A stretch of DNA of 64,000 bases, from positions 1,798,001 through 1,862,000 of the forward strand of contig NC_025261.1 in the NCBI RefSeq assembly GCF_000740895.1. The letters run 5' to 3'. This DNA is from Theileria orientalis strain Shintoku (lineage: Eukaryota > Apicomplexa > Aconoidasida > Piroplasmida > Theileriidae). Shown in pieces: positions 19,562 to 30,900 of this stretch. Made by a program: the position numbers and the translations under genes. Position 1 is the stretch's first letter, and the number at the start of each line of letters is the position of its first letter. The notes under the pieces were generated by a model that made no database searches, was not told where the DNA came from, and was given only the letters and a program-made list of their open reading frames with translations.

Positions 19562-21904
19562 ATGAACCGTTATCGGAGATTTCTATACGTAGTTCTATGT
19601 CTATTATTATCTAATATTTGTGATTATGTAGAATCTCCAGTAACATTAGAAATTCCTGATGAATTTCCCTATTCTGTAGGCCCTCAAATAATAACTGATG
19701 GTACAAACAAACAGATAGAAATACCTCTTGAGGACCCTGAAGATTATGAGATAGATCCGGGTGGTTTGGTACCAGAAAATAATGTCGATGAGACCAGTCC
19801 AGAAAAGGATGATGATGCTGGTATTAAACTAGATAATTTCGATTATGGAATACCTAAAACCATTGATCCGAATGAGCTTGCAACTGAAGCTGAGTTGAGT
19901 TACATTTATGAAAAGGCTAGATCAGCGACATTGTATTTGTTAATTCATAATAAAAAGAAACCTTCTGAACATTCCCTTATTATGCCAAACATAGGTCCAG
20001 ATGAAAGATTGCCAATATTACTAGATTTGGATGTGGTAGAACATTACTATTTGAATTGTGAGTTTTATAGCAGTCATCGTATATACAAAGTCAAAGAAAA
20101 CATGGTCTTTGTCGGAGTTCTAATAGATATAAACTCGAAAGACTCATCACATACAATCATTTGGAAGTCAAAAAGCTATTATGAATTTGCAAATAAAATT
20201 GTTGCAAACGGCCTATTCAATGTTAATTTTATTAGTAAAGTAAGTGTATTCCATGAAAATGGTGAAATCAAACATTATATTAAGACTAAGTTTGGATGGG
20301 TAGAAAGATCGCGTTGTATTGAAATTTATATTAATTTTACTCAATGCACTTATGAATATTTGCATTCGGAGGATGGATATATGGATATATACACACCTAG
20401 GTACGATTTCAAAATTTCAAAGATAAAATTGGGGATGGGTAAATTGCCTTTCAAATCCAATCTCGACCTTTGGGAGGCAAAAAATAAATATGAGTATGCA
20501 AAAAAAGTTGAGTGTATTAGACGTACCACAAAGCCTTCTTTTTATGTTGTAATAATGATATATCTGTTTAATGGAGATCTAATTAAACTTATTAGTAGAG
20601 ATAAAAAATGGTATCGAGTAGATCCCAAACTTGTTTTGAATTGTCAACTAGACCTCAATTCTAAAGATAACTCTTTTTGGTATTATTTTTATGATAATGT
20701 TACTTATAAAGTATTTGAGGCTAAAGAGGGATATTGTTTTAGTAGTTTGAAAATATACAAAGAATGTTTACGTTCAGAGGTATCTGTATGGAAATCTCAA
20801 AATTTTAGTGAATGTGCTTACAAAGTAATGGTCGACGGAATTGAATTTGTAACAGACACCAAAAATATTATAATTTACCAGATTAGTGGAAAATGCTCAC
20901 AACTTAAACTAATAGAAAAAAAATGGATAGTTATAGATCCTTCTATCATACTTGATATTAATGATAAAGAAAGTAATATAGGATATAACTATTTTAAGGG
21001 TAATGGTGAAATTGAATATTTCATCCCCAATGGAGGCATTGTATTTAAAGAAGTAATAGCGATTTCCGGTTTTATTTCGACTGATATAGTTCCAATATTT
21101 AAAGCCAAAAGTAAATACGAATATGTTTACAAGGCGATAGTGATAAGATTGGAAAAAAATGCTAAGTATTTGGTGCTGTTACTTGTTAACAATGACATTT
21201 TACTGTTCCATAGGTTGGATAAGGGACACCCATGGATCCAACGATCATTAGATGACAGTACATTACATGAACTTAAAATGATGAAAGTCGATTTAACTGA
21301 TCATAGGGTCCTCTATAAAAAGAGCGGATACAAAATAACTGACAAATCTATTGAAATTATGCCTTCTGAACCCAGTTTAGCGGGTCAACCTCAACCTGTA
21401 GTTCCAGTTTCTAATCCAATGCCTGTCATGATTCAAGATAAACTTGTAGATTTGGATATCGCTAAGGTCTACGGGATCAGAGGATATGACATATATTACA
21501 AGGATGACAAGCTTATTTTTGAAGCCAGAGATAATTACTTTTTCAGATCAGTGAGAAAGAATCATGAAATCTTATGGAAGTCAAAAAATAACTCTGACTT
21601 TCCGAACAAAGTTCTATACAAGAGAGTAGATAACACTGATAAAATAAAGGTTTATTTTCCTGACAAGATAAAAGAGGACCCTCCTAAGCCAAAGCCGAAA
21701 TTAAGTTTTGACCCTTCGACCATTCAGGTTGAGGTCGCCAAGTGCAAGAAGCCTGGTTACACTTCTAAATCCGACCTTTACAGGGCGACTGTTGTTGAGG
21801 TTTCCGGGAAACCTGCCACTCAAATTCTTGAGGACCCCGACGACTTTTATGTCCCTCCTTCACTTCCTCGCCAAAGCTCCAGGGTCTTCGACTTAGACGA
21901 CTAG
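19562..21904 (+). CDS. Secreted multi-FAINT protein, 780 aa
   Basis: An intronless gene with a signal peptide in the first 25 residues (FLYVVLCLLLSNICDYVES). After an acidic spacer (about 40-120) come some six divergent FAINT modules. Recurrent hallmarks are an LDI/LDL strand, a W or F strand with K/E/A before a Tyr/Phe-Ala-Lys-Lys-V motif (IWKSKSYYEFANKIV, LWEAKNKYEYAKKV, VWKSQNFSECAYKV, LWKSKNNSDFPNKV) and a closing W-V-D/E strand. It lacks low-complexity repeats in the body and ends in a short Pro/charged tail. Codon use is very AT-rich for most of the gene, but the last 250 nt switch to C/G-ending codons. The role is unknown; export from the parasite is inferred from the signal peptide. 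Confidence 0.82.
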   Translation: MNRYRRFLYVVLCLLLSNICDYVESPVTLEIPDEFPYSVGPQIITDGTNKQIEIPLEDPEDYEIDPGGLVPENNVDETSPEKDDDAGIKLDNFDYGIPKTIDPNELATEAELSYIYEKARSATLYLLIHNKKKPSEHSLIMPNIGPDERLPILLDLDVVEHYYLNCEFYSSHRIYKVKENMVFVGVLIDINSKDSSHTIIWKSKSYYEFANKIVANGLFNVNFISKVSVFHENGEIKHYIKTKFGWVERSRCIEIYINFTQCTYEYLHSEDGYMDIYTPRYDFKISKIKLGMGKLPFKSNLDLWEAKNKYEYAKKVECIRRTTKPSFYVVIMIYLFNGDLIKLISRDKKWYRVDPKLVLNCQLDLNSKDNSFWYYFYDNVTYKVFEAKEGYCFSSLKIYKECLRSEVSVWKSQNFSECAYKVMVDGIEFVTDTKNIIIYQISGKCSQLKLIEKKWIVIDPSIILDINDKESNIGYNYFKGNGEIEYFIPNGGIVFKEVIAISGFISTDIVPIFKAKSKYEYVYKAIVIRLEKNAKYLVLLLVNNDILLFHRLDKGHPWIQRSLDDSTLHELKMMKVDLTDHRVLYKKSGYKITDKSIEIMPSEPSLAGQPQPVVPVSNPMPVMIQDKLVDLDIAKVYGIRGYDIYYKDDKLIFEARDNYFFRSVRKNHEILWKSKNNSDFPNKVLYKRVDNTDKIKVYFPDKIKEDPPKPKPKLSFDPSTIQVEVAKCKKPGYTSKSDLYRATVVEVSGKPATQILEDPDDFYVPPSLPRQSSRVFDLDD

Positions 21905-22539
21905 TCCTGTTTCCAGATTTAACCATTTCCGTTGTACCATATTAAGTTGTACAATAGCAATGAAGTATAGTTGTCATATCGACAACTAGGGATTTAACCA
22001 ATGTAGTTTCATTAAGGGGTTAATGACTGTAGTTCCATTAATGGAGACTGTTATACTCTACTTTAATGTTCTTCCATTAATGAACCTATAATATTCACTA
22101 AAATTAGCTTATATGTTATTTAAACGGTTTGTTTTATATAAAATATGACAAATTGCCTATTTTAATCAAGATTCTAACCTTATAAAATGTGTATGGTGGC
22201 CACACAGTTAATATTTATGAATTCAACTACAAAACAATATAATTTATTAAATTAAATAAAATAACGATTTAATGGTTATTTATGTTAAAAATCATATATA
22301 TTGTTGAATAATTGAAAGTACAAACGAACAAAGCTTATTGACAAATTTGTAAAAATTTATAACATGTTATAAAGTTTTAAAAAATTAATGAGGCTCTAGA
22401 GACTATGGCGAGTTCATGATGAGTTTGAAAAACTAAAGCCAAAACAAATACCAAATAATCCTGACCATAATTTCTTTTAAGTAGATCAATTCTCATGTTT
22501 TTCTTTATCTGCACATTCTGGCGAACATTGTGTACTGTA
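21905..22539. other. Convergent intergenic region with short degenerate repeats
   Basis: It separates the 3' ends of two FAINT genes. Near 22000-22090 the motif TTCCATTAATG recurs with variants (three occurrences). There is no coding frame. Confidence 0.5.
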
Positions 22540-23715
22540 TCAATCGTCTCCAGCTGATATCATACCTGGATCGTATTGTAAACCTGCTGTCATACCACGA
22601 CCACTGAGATCAATGCCGTAAAGCCTTCCTGTTAGATTACGGTGACAGTGTGTTTGTATATAATACCCAGTGGTTCCAGCTCCAGTTCCATCAGAACCAG
22701 TGCCCATTCCAGAAGTATCTTCTTTCCAATTACCGTCAGACCCCTTGTTAAAGACCTTGGTACAAGCACTAGTGCCCTCTCCTATGTAGATTAACACCTT
22801 GTTGTCCGCCGCCATCACTTTCGTAGCATATTCTTTCTCTTCATCCGCTTTCCATATTTCTATTTTGTTATCGTTGACAAGTTTGAATGCGTAGTTGTCA
22901 TTGGCAGTATATATGACATATTCACGTTTCTTTGCATATTCAAACTTGTCAGTTGACTTATTAACAGCTATATTAAGATTCACTAACTCGTAATCGTTGT
23001 TGGATTCTGACTCGTAATCGTTGTTGGATGACTTCTCTAGCAGACTTTCATTACGTACACCTTTTGACCCTGATTTAGGAAATTTGAATCTTAACGTTGG
23101 TTCACCATACTGGTCAGGTATTATCATTATCTTCTCTGGATAAACACCATCTTCGCACTCCCACAGTTGGCGCCTCCCCTTAACTACGCGGTCGACAAGG
23201 AACCTCGGCAGGGGAGTAAATGTGTGAACTTGGTCTCTAACATTATATTCATAGAGAACTTGGTCTGTGTTTCTCTGTGTCTTGACATCAAGTGTAATTA
23301 ATAAAGGTTCTAGAGGTTTTGGTGGCTCGAAAACTGATAATCTGGGTGGCTCACCTGGGAAATATACTCTAAATACTCTCTCGTGGTTTTGGTTAAATCC
23401 GACAAATACTTTATCGCTATATACATTGCCGTAATCCCGAGCATCCCAAAGAACAGCGTCACGCTTGGTAACCTTGTTTATGAGGTATCCTTGGTTGGGT
23501 GTGAAGGTCTTGCTGTCGTCCGATGGATTGTATTTATAGGCTAATTCGTGTGTACTATAAAGTTTTTTTATATCTACCGTGACTAATCCATGGTGTGTGA
23601 TATCTATATGAGTGTTTCTCTGATCTAGAATTGTGAATTCTCTACAATTTACAAAATTAATTTCATTTTGTATTGACAATATCGTGAAAAGTAGAATCGA
23701 TATACAAAGGTCCAT
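22540..23715 (-). CDS. Secreted FAINT-domain protein, 391 aa
   Basis: An intronless gene with a hydrophobic leader (LCISILLFTILSI) followed by a probable cleavage region near residue 24. Three FAINT modules can be placed: about 42-122 (GLVTVDIKKLYSTHELAYKY, VLWDARDYGNVYSDKVFVG), 137-215 (ITLDVKTQRNTDQVLYEYN, LWECEDGVYPEKIMI) and 235-320 (NIAVNKSTDKFEYAKK, IWKADEEKEYATKVMA). The C-terminus is Gly/Ser/Thr-rich and then has a short charged end. The second module resembles the first module of the 1757-aa FAINT protein at 40295 (TLDVKNRRNTDYIVYKY), so the two genes probably share a module by duplication. No membrane anchor is seen. Confidence 0.8.
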   Translation of the reverse strand: MDLCISILLFTILSIQNEINFVNCREFTILDQRNTHIDITHHGLVTVDIKKLYSTHELAYKYNPSDDSKTFTPNQGYLINKVTKRDAVLWDARDYGNVYSDKVFVGFNQNHERVFRVYFPGEPPRLSVFEPPKPLEPLLITLDVKTQRNTDQVLYEYNVRDQVHTFTPLPRFLVDRVVKGRRQLWECEDGVYPEKIMIIPDQYGEPTLRFKFPKSGSKGVRNESLLEKSSNNDYESESNNDYELVNLNIAVNKSTDKFEYAKKREYVIYTANDNYAFKLVNDNKIEIWKADEEKEYATKVMAADNKVLIYIGEGTSACTKVFNKGSDGNWKEDTSGMGTGSDGTGAGTTGYYIQTHCHRNLTGRLYGIDLSGRGMTAGLQYDPGMISAGDD

Positions 23716-24119
23716 TTACATATATTTTGGCCTATGATATCACAATTTAAATCCTGAATAACAGGGCCAAAAGCTGGCTGTCTATGGCTCAATTTCGTGG
23801 AATCCAAAGAGTCATGGGGCCTAGACTTAAGGCCTGTTAAGCAATGTACTAGAATAACATATTTCTTAAATATAATTAATAAATAATAATAACGTTTAGC
23901 TAGTTATCAGGTATGATTTGTATCATATAGCGCCACAGATGACCATATAACAACCCTACTTGTGTAAGTGTCTGACTACTAGATACAATATCTGATGTGT
24001 AAGTCATTATGGTACATAGTTTAAAACGAAACTAACAAGTGTCCTGTCTATGGTACAGGCTTCCGGGTCTTATTGGCTTCCTTTGAAACTCTGGCCGATT
24101 TCGATAAATGACCCCTTTG
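23716..24119. other. Intergenic, 5' flank of a FAINT gene
   Basis: About 0.4 kb between the start of the 391-aa FAINT gene and the FAINT relic. I see no gene or repeat. Confidence 0.45.
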
Positions 24120-24440
24120 CAGTATGTTCAACTTTGTTTATTTATAAAATACTATGACGCTTCCAACTGAGTTGGTATACTTTTTATAATATGAGGGCCT
24201 TTGGTTATCACTTATATTAAGGCTATTGAAAGAATCAGACGATACGAATTTAGGCTCATTAGCGCTATGATATCTCTTTGTCCATACTTCCACCTCTCCA
24301 AGCCTAGCCAATGTGCACTTAACATTGGTTTTAAAGATATAAGAATCAGATCCATAAATATTTATCATTTAAAGGCAACATTCCATTTTTACTGCGTTGC
24401 CATCTCCATCAGCCTTCTGACCTACTACTACTCATACTGG
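24120..24440 (-). pseudogene. Decayed FAINT gene fragment
   Basis: The minus strand retains blocks similar to the 339-aa FAINT gene at 13329: GNAVKME, then after a frame break CTLARLGEVEVWTKRYH and a following DSFNSLNISDNQRPSYYKKY stretch, in the same order as GNAVKMED, CTLVKFGVKEVWKKGDH and SILREVTVRDNKRALIYK. Stops interrupt the frame between the first two blocks, there is no signal peptide, and the fragment ends after about 100 codons. I read it as the remnant of a duplicated FAINT gene. Confidence 0.65.
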
Positions 24441-24917
24441 GACCATGAGATTCCAGTAACCGCTTGCCAAAAGGCATACCAACAGGTACGCACTAATGGT
24501 ATTTATCTTTATATTGAACAATTTTATTAATATCCGGATTAACTCGTTTTAAATTTAATGGTACTGGGGTCGAGTCACTACACATTTGCTAATTAATTCG
24601 TGTTTTAACTTGTAAACGAAAGAGTTTGTCAACTTTAATAAATGTCTATGATACACGCCTTTCAACTTTCTACTATAATACGGTAGTATATGGTCATTTA
24701 GCATACCATAAAGCCTTTATATTCTCTTTTGTCCAGTACTGTCATGTAAATGACCACTGACTCTACACATCGAATGTGTTATATGGACGGTACATACATA
24801 TTACCCTCAAGGATATGAAATATACGTGTAAATCGCACCACATTAAAGTTAGTAAAATTCCTCGTAGACAAAATTGAACAAATCGTACTAAAAACCGTTA
24901 ATATTCTTCTTAAATGG
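24441..24917. other. Intergenic, 3' flank of CPSF1
   Basis: About 0.48 kb of AT-rich sequence between the FAINT relic and the CPSF1 stop. No gene or repeat is supported. Confidence 0.45.
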
Positions 24918-27900
24918 CTACTTTTGATTATTTAGCTGCTATTGGCAGGTTAATGTGTAAACTTACGAGTGAATATGGATTCAGGTTCAACTTTGCCATT
25001 AAGTTTCTGTAAAACTCGGCGTTTTCGTGGTAAAAGTCCCTAAATCAGAGTTAACTTGGCCGTATCTGGGCACTTCGGGCCCGTCTACTCAAACTTAGTA
25101 TCTCTTAAAGCTACTGATAACTGCCTATGTTTCCCTTATATACCTCAGCAGATCCAACGATACCACCGACTGACTCGCAGTCGGTATCGACTCCTGCAAG
25201 TTGACCATCTGTTTCGTCAGGTTCAGGTTGCTGCGACAGGAGTGCTTGATGTTCAGGCGGTTTTTCCTGCAGCTTTCGTACGCGTTTTCAAACTTCTTGA
25301 CAAAGTCGAACCTGTCCTCGCTTGACATGGAAACCTTGTAAAGGCTTCCGCACGAGCCCACTGCCATCTGAAAATCACCATGTTAGCCGATTAAATGATA
25401 TCAATGAGTGTTAATACCAGTTGTATAATGAGTGTTAATACCAGTCATATAATTAGTAGGAATATCTGTTGTATAATTAGTAGGAATATCAGTTGTATAA
25501 TTAGTACGAATATCAGTTGCATTATTAGTGCCAATGGTTGATTGGCTATATGACTGGCTGCAGCTACTAACAGTTAGGAATACAAATGAATACCTACTAC
25601 CAACACCAATACTGGCCATATAGTTAGTACTAGTACGTAGTTATTAGATAGTTATTGGCCATTAAATAACTATATACATACAATTGAGTACTCCACGTCG
25701 TCCTGGTACTTTAACATCTGCGCAATGTTGTTGTTAAACTTGACTCCTCCAATTATTATCAGTTTCTGAACATTTGTTACCACCAGAGCACCAGTGAGTA
25801 AACATTTAACCACCACCCATCAACTACCTACCAAGTCCATCCATCTATCTATCTATCTATCCATCCAATTCTAAGTAAATGCTCTAATGCTTACGTCCTT
25901 ATCCGTGTTAATGTTGTTTGAGGGCACAAACTGCAACAGGTTTCCGTTATCGTCGGATGCCAGCAGAGTCAGTGTATTTCTGTTTATCAGTGGTGAGCAT
26001 GACAATATTGGCAAGTTGATCTTCGGATTAGTGGATGCTATTCTGATTATGTTTTTGCTATCGTTGCTACTGTCGTAGATGTACCTACACACCAGATTAT
26101 CATATATTATCCATTACACTACTACTAACTAGAGTTCAGTTGACCAACTACTGCCATTGTTTTATTCGATGGATTACAATATTGACTGGCTAACTAATAC
26201 TAGCGGCAACTACTGACATTGTTATATTCGTTTAGTACAAATAATGTTGGCTAACTAATAGTAGCAGTAACTACTGCCATTGTTTTATTCGCTGGATAAC
26301 TAGTATTGACTGGATAACTAGTAATCGATAGTAATGGCTAAATAACGGCAAATGATTGTCTAAAACACTTACATGAAAAAGGAGAGCCCCTTCAGCACGT
26401 CTCCTATCAGCAGAAACTTGTTGAAGACCGATATCGCCGAAATTGACGTGAACAGGTCGTTGAAGGCTCCGCGCACTATCATCTGGTTGCTGTAGACATC
26501 CTTCATCTCGTGGATGTAAATGTTGCTGCCAACCGAGTGGACGATGTGGTTCGTCTCGTCCGTGAACTGATTTCGGAGCCACTGCTCGTCCTTGAGCCTG
26601 TTGCTGGCGGTGCTGCGCGCCGTGGCGCTGTCCTGGCCCAGGTTTGCGTTTTCCCGGCCGCCGGGGCCCAGCGCACCCCCGTCTCCCTCGCCGTCGCCAT
26701 CCTTCATCCCTCCTCCGCTGCCACTGACACCGCCGCAGTCTTCGTCCGCACTCGTGAAGTACTCTGGGCTGAAGGGGACCGTCATCTCCGACTCGAGCGT
26801 GGATACGTACGTTATCGGGTACAGGAAGCTCTTCTTGTAGTGCAGCGCCATTTTCCTCAGGGGCGCCTTGCGACTCTGCCTCAGCGCCTCCTCTCCGTCC
26901 AACGCGTTGCGGCCACTGCCGACGCGACTGCTGTGGCCTCTCCTGCTTCCGCCGATGGTTGCGTGGTGCAGCGTGAGCGGGTCGAAGTGCAGGAAGTCTA
27001 GTATGAGCACGTCTCCCTTCGACTCGACGTACTCACCCAGGTTCGTGTTAGTGCCCACGAGTATGAGCTCCCTTTCGTAGATTTGCCCGAACTTGATCGA
27101 CAGCACACTCTCGAATGTGTCCAGCTTGTAGTACGACAGTATGTTTTCCAGGTCACTCGAGTGCAGGAGCACCACGTAGTCCTGCGTCACGATCATGTTG
27201 TCCTCCTCCAGGTCCACCATTGTGGTGTCTGCTTTACCACTCCCATTTGCTCCGGCGTTCGCTTTACCACTCCCATTTGCTCCGGCGTTCGCTTTACCAC
27301 TCCCATTTGCTCCGGCGTTCGCCTTACCACTGCTTGGTACAGTAGGGTTCGCCTTACCACTTCCCTGTGAGCCACTGATTGCCTTACCACTGCTTTGTAC
27401 AGTAGCGTTTGCCTTGTTATTGGTTGGTACAGTAGCGTTTGCTCTACCACCTGCAGTTACGCCTCCGTCTACAGTGTCACTGCCCATTGCTCCGTATGCA
27501 GTGTCACTGCTGGACATACTGCTCAGCACTTGGTAGTACTGTATGTGCACCTTCAGGTGCCTGTTGACTAGCAGCTTGTCCAACTTGGTCGCCTCCTTGT
27601 CTATGTGGATGAGCTGCAGCTTATTCCTCGTGTTAAGCAGATTGTAGTAGTTTTCCAGCGAATCCTCCCTCACCGTCACCACTAGTGCTATTAGCTTCCC
27701 TACTGCTTCCTTGGGGCCGGTCGCAGTGCCGCTTCCCATCACACCAACTCTCAGGGCTGCGTGTGCCACGTGCTCACTCATTCCTGGTGTCGCCTCTCTA
27801 ATTGTGTTATTTTCCTTGTTATACCTGTAGTATCTACTCGACACGCTCATCAGGTTGACGCTTTGGAACACTCTCCTCAAGCCGCCGTCGAAGCTGAATG

Positions 27901-30900
27901 TTTTCACGAAGTAGTTGTCCCCGAGTATGTAATTGTCGCCAGTGCCACTCGTACCGCCACTTGCATTACTGCCACCATCCGTAATAGCGTTAGTGGTACC
28001 ACTTGTAACACCGTTACTTCCACCACCTATTCTACCGTTACTGCCACCATCCGTAATAGCGTTACTGCCACCATCCGTAATAGCGTTAGTGCTACCACCT
28101 ATTCTACCGTTACTGGCAACACCAATTCCACCATTAGTGGCACCCTCACCACTATACAACACGTTTAACCTCGAGTGGTGTGCAACCTTAAGCCCTTCGT
28201 ACACCTCGTGACTAAACTTGCCATAGTAGTAATCAAAATGGTCGCTCATCTCATACACATACAGCCTACTGTCCCTACCGCTTAGCAGATACAGTGCCCC
28301 TTCATCCAAGTATAGCTCATCAGTGCACAAACTGGCGGCCTCGCCATTAACATCCTTGGTGTTCTTCACGTCTTTGCCGCCGCTACTACCGGTACCACCT
28401 TCACCCACATAAAGCATACTGCTGACGCCCACCAGTTGTATGCTGTATATAACCAGCTTTTTCTGCGACGATTTGAGCGTGTAAATTTCCCACTTGAATC
28501 CTTCAAAGCGTGCTTTAAACTTCTCGACCACTGCGTCTCTTTCCTCTTCGGTCAACTCCACCTCCTTCAACTCTTCCCTTGCCTCACCTCCCCTGTCCAG
28601 GCTCCCCTCTCTACTAAACTTGACGACTTGTGACTTATCAACGTCTACCACTGGGCACGTCACCAACTCACTGCTGTGTACTCTGTGCGACCTCACACGC
28701 GGCACCAGCTTATACACTGGAGTCGATTCCCCCAACTCGTCTTCGGGCGTCGACTCACACAGCAGCAGAGACGGATACGGCTGTATGTGCTTGTGCTGAA
28801 CTAGCTTAAAGGTCCGACCATAGTGCTGATACACGTATATGCAGTGGCCACTTATCAGAAGGACCAGGTACAGGCAATCCTCCACGCTCGTCAAATAGCA
28901 CATCAGTATCTCCTCCTGCGCCCTTTCAACACCGACTCCGGCGCCGACTCCTGCGTTTCCAGAAGGAGAGGTACCGAGGCCAGCACTGGCACCCGTGGTC
29001 CCGCCACTAGCAGCACCGCCAACGCCAGTACCACTGGTGCCACTGGTACTACCACCTTTATTACTACTAACACTAGCTGTAAAAGCAACGCCGGTACCAT
29101 TGGTACCACTACTACTACCACCTTTATTACCACTACCAAAAGAACTAACAGTAGCACTAGTGACAGAGTTACCGGTATTTGTGGGCGTGGCACCGCCATT
29201 GCCATCACCATTGCCGTTAACACGGACAGTATCACTACGCGGAGTATCACCTGGACTACTGCTACGACTGCTACTAGAACTGGAAGTGGCCCTTTTTGAG
29301 TTGGTCCCACGCCCCTTTCCTACTTTATCCCTACTGTTCTTGTTCGATTTACGGGCTGGACTTTTGGCACTACCACTTCCCTTGCCTGTCTTAGTCTTCG
29401 TATTCTTGTTACTATTACTATCAGTACTGGTATTCTTGTTACCACCAGTAGTCGTATTCTTGTTACCACCAGTAGTCGTATTCTTGTTACTACCAGTAGT
29501 CGTGGCATTGTTATTATCAGTACTCGTGGCAGTTTTACTAACAGTCCTCGTATTATTATAACCGTTACCATCCGTACTCGTGGCAGTGTTACCATTACCA
29601 TCAGTACTACTAGCAGTATTACTGACATTACTGGCATAACCAACACTCTCATCGCCACTACTGTAACTAATCCTCAGCATGCTGTTCAACTCGTGCAGTC
29701 CTTCTAAGTGGAAGACGCTCTCGTTGGTTTCCAAGTTATACAGATACAGGTGGTCTTCCACCGTCAGAAATGACACATAACTTCCCTTTCCCACCACCTT
29801 GTTGAACGCCTTCACGTTTTTTACGACTTTTACGGGCTCGTTTTCTTCCTTTTCTGTGTCAGCTTTCCTTGCCTTGGGTGTTTTAGCTGTTTTCCTCGAG
29901 CCACTCTTCGTCGGTGTGGCTTCACTTTTAGATTTAGCAGCAGTCGCCGACCCGTCTGTAACAGTCACGCTGTGCAACTTATTGTCACTCGTCAGCAGCA
30001 CCAGGTGGTTCTTAACGTTTTCGCACTGGACCACCTTCGCATCAGCTGAGCCTATCAGTGGCACTCTCTCTTCGCCACCTCCCACCAGCACTCCACTCGA
30101 GTACACTCTGTACACCTTGCCCGTGTGCACAAACGTCAACATCAACTGTTCCTCGTGCTTGTCAGCCGCACCAGTAACACTAGCGCTGCCACTACTACTA
30201 CCAGTAACAGTACCACCAATATCTTTTATGTGCAGACCCTTTCTATTCAACGTAACCGCGTGTTTGCCGTACACCAGTTTGCGCTCATCGCTCTTTTCAC
30301 TGGAATCGGCCACTGACAATCCTATGCCATCGCCCCGTCCCTCTCCTCCTAGCACTGCCTGCAGGTAGTACAGTGGTTTTCTCACCATCTCCACTATCTC
30401 TTTTTCATTTCTGATCCCTATCACGTAATTCAACTCTCCTCCTGACCTTTCACCGCTTCGCAGGCCACCAGTGCCCCTTTCCACCGTGGCGCTCCTCATG
30501 TCCGACTGACTACTCACATCAACTTCCACCCAGGGGCTAAACTTAAAGTTGTTCAAGCTCCTCAAAAATCCCGTGGACTTGACATTCAACAGGCACTGCA
30601 GGCTAACTCCGCTCCGCACGTGACTGTTTGCGTTATTGACTTCGAACCTTATGGTTACTGGGATGTCTGCTACCGTAAACTCCATGCCACTTTCACCCAC
30701 ATTGCTCCAATTTTCACCCACATTGACCCAATTTTCACCCACAATGCTCCGACTTTCCTCCGTGGCACTGTTCCGACTTTCGTCAGTGCCACTGCCTCCC
30801 TCCTTGGCGTCTCCGGCAAGTGCGCCGCTACTCAGTTCCTCATTCTTCTGGCGCTTCCCGCCCTTCGTACGGGCTCCTCCACTGCCAGTAGTTCTGACGC

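Noticed and set aside
24201..24530. Plus-strand frame over the FAINT relic
   Set aside because: The minus strand carries ordered FAINT similarity; the plus frame has none.
25403..25522. Regularly spaced repeats resembling a CRISPR array
   Set aside because: Units are contiguous 24-nt tandem copies without spacers, in an intron of a eukaryotic gene.
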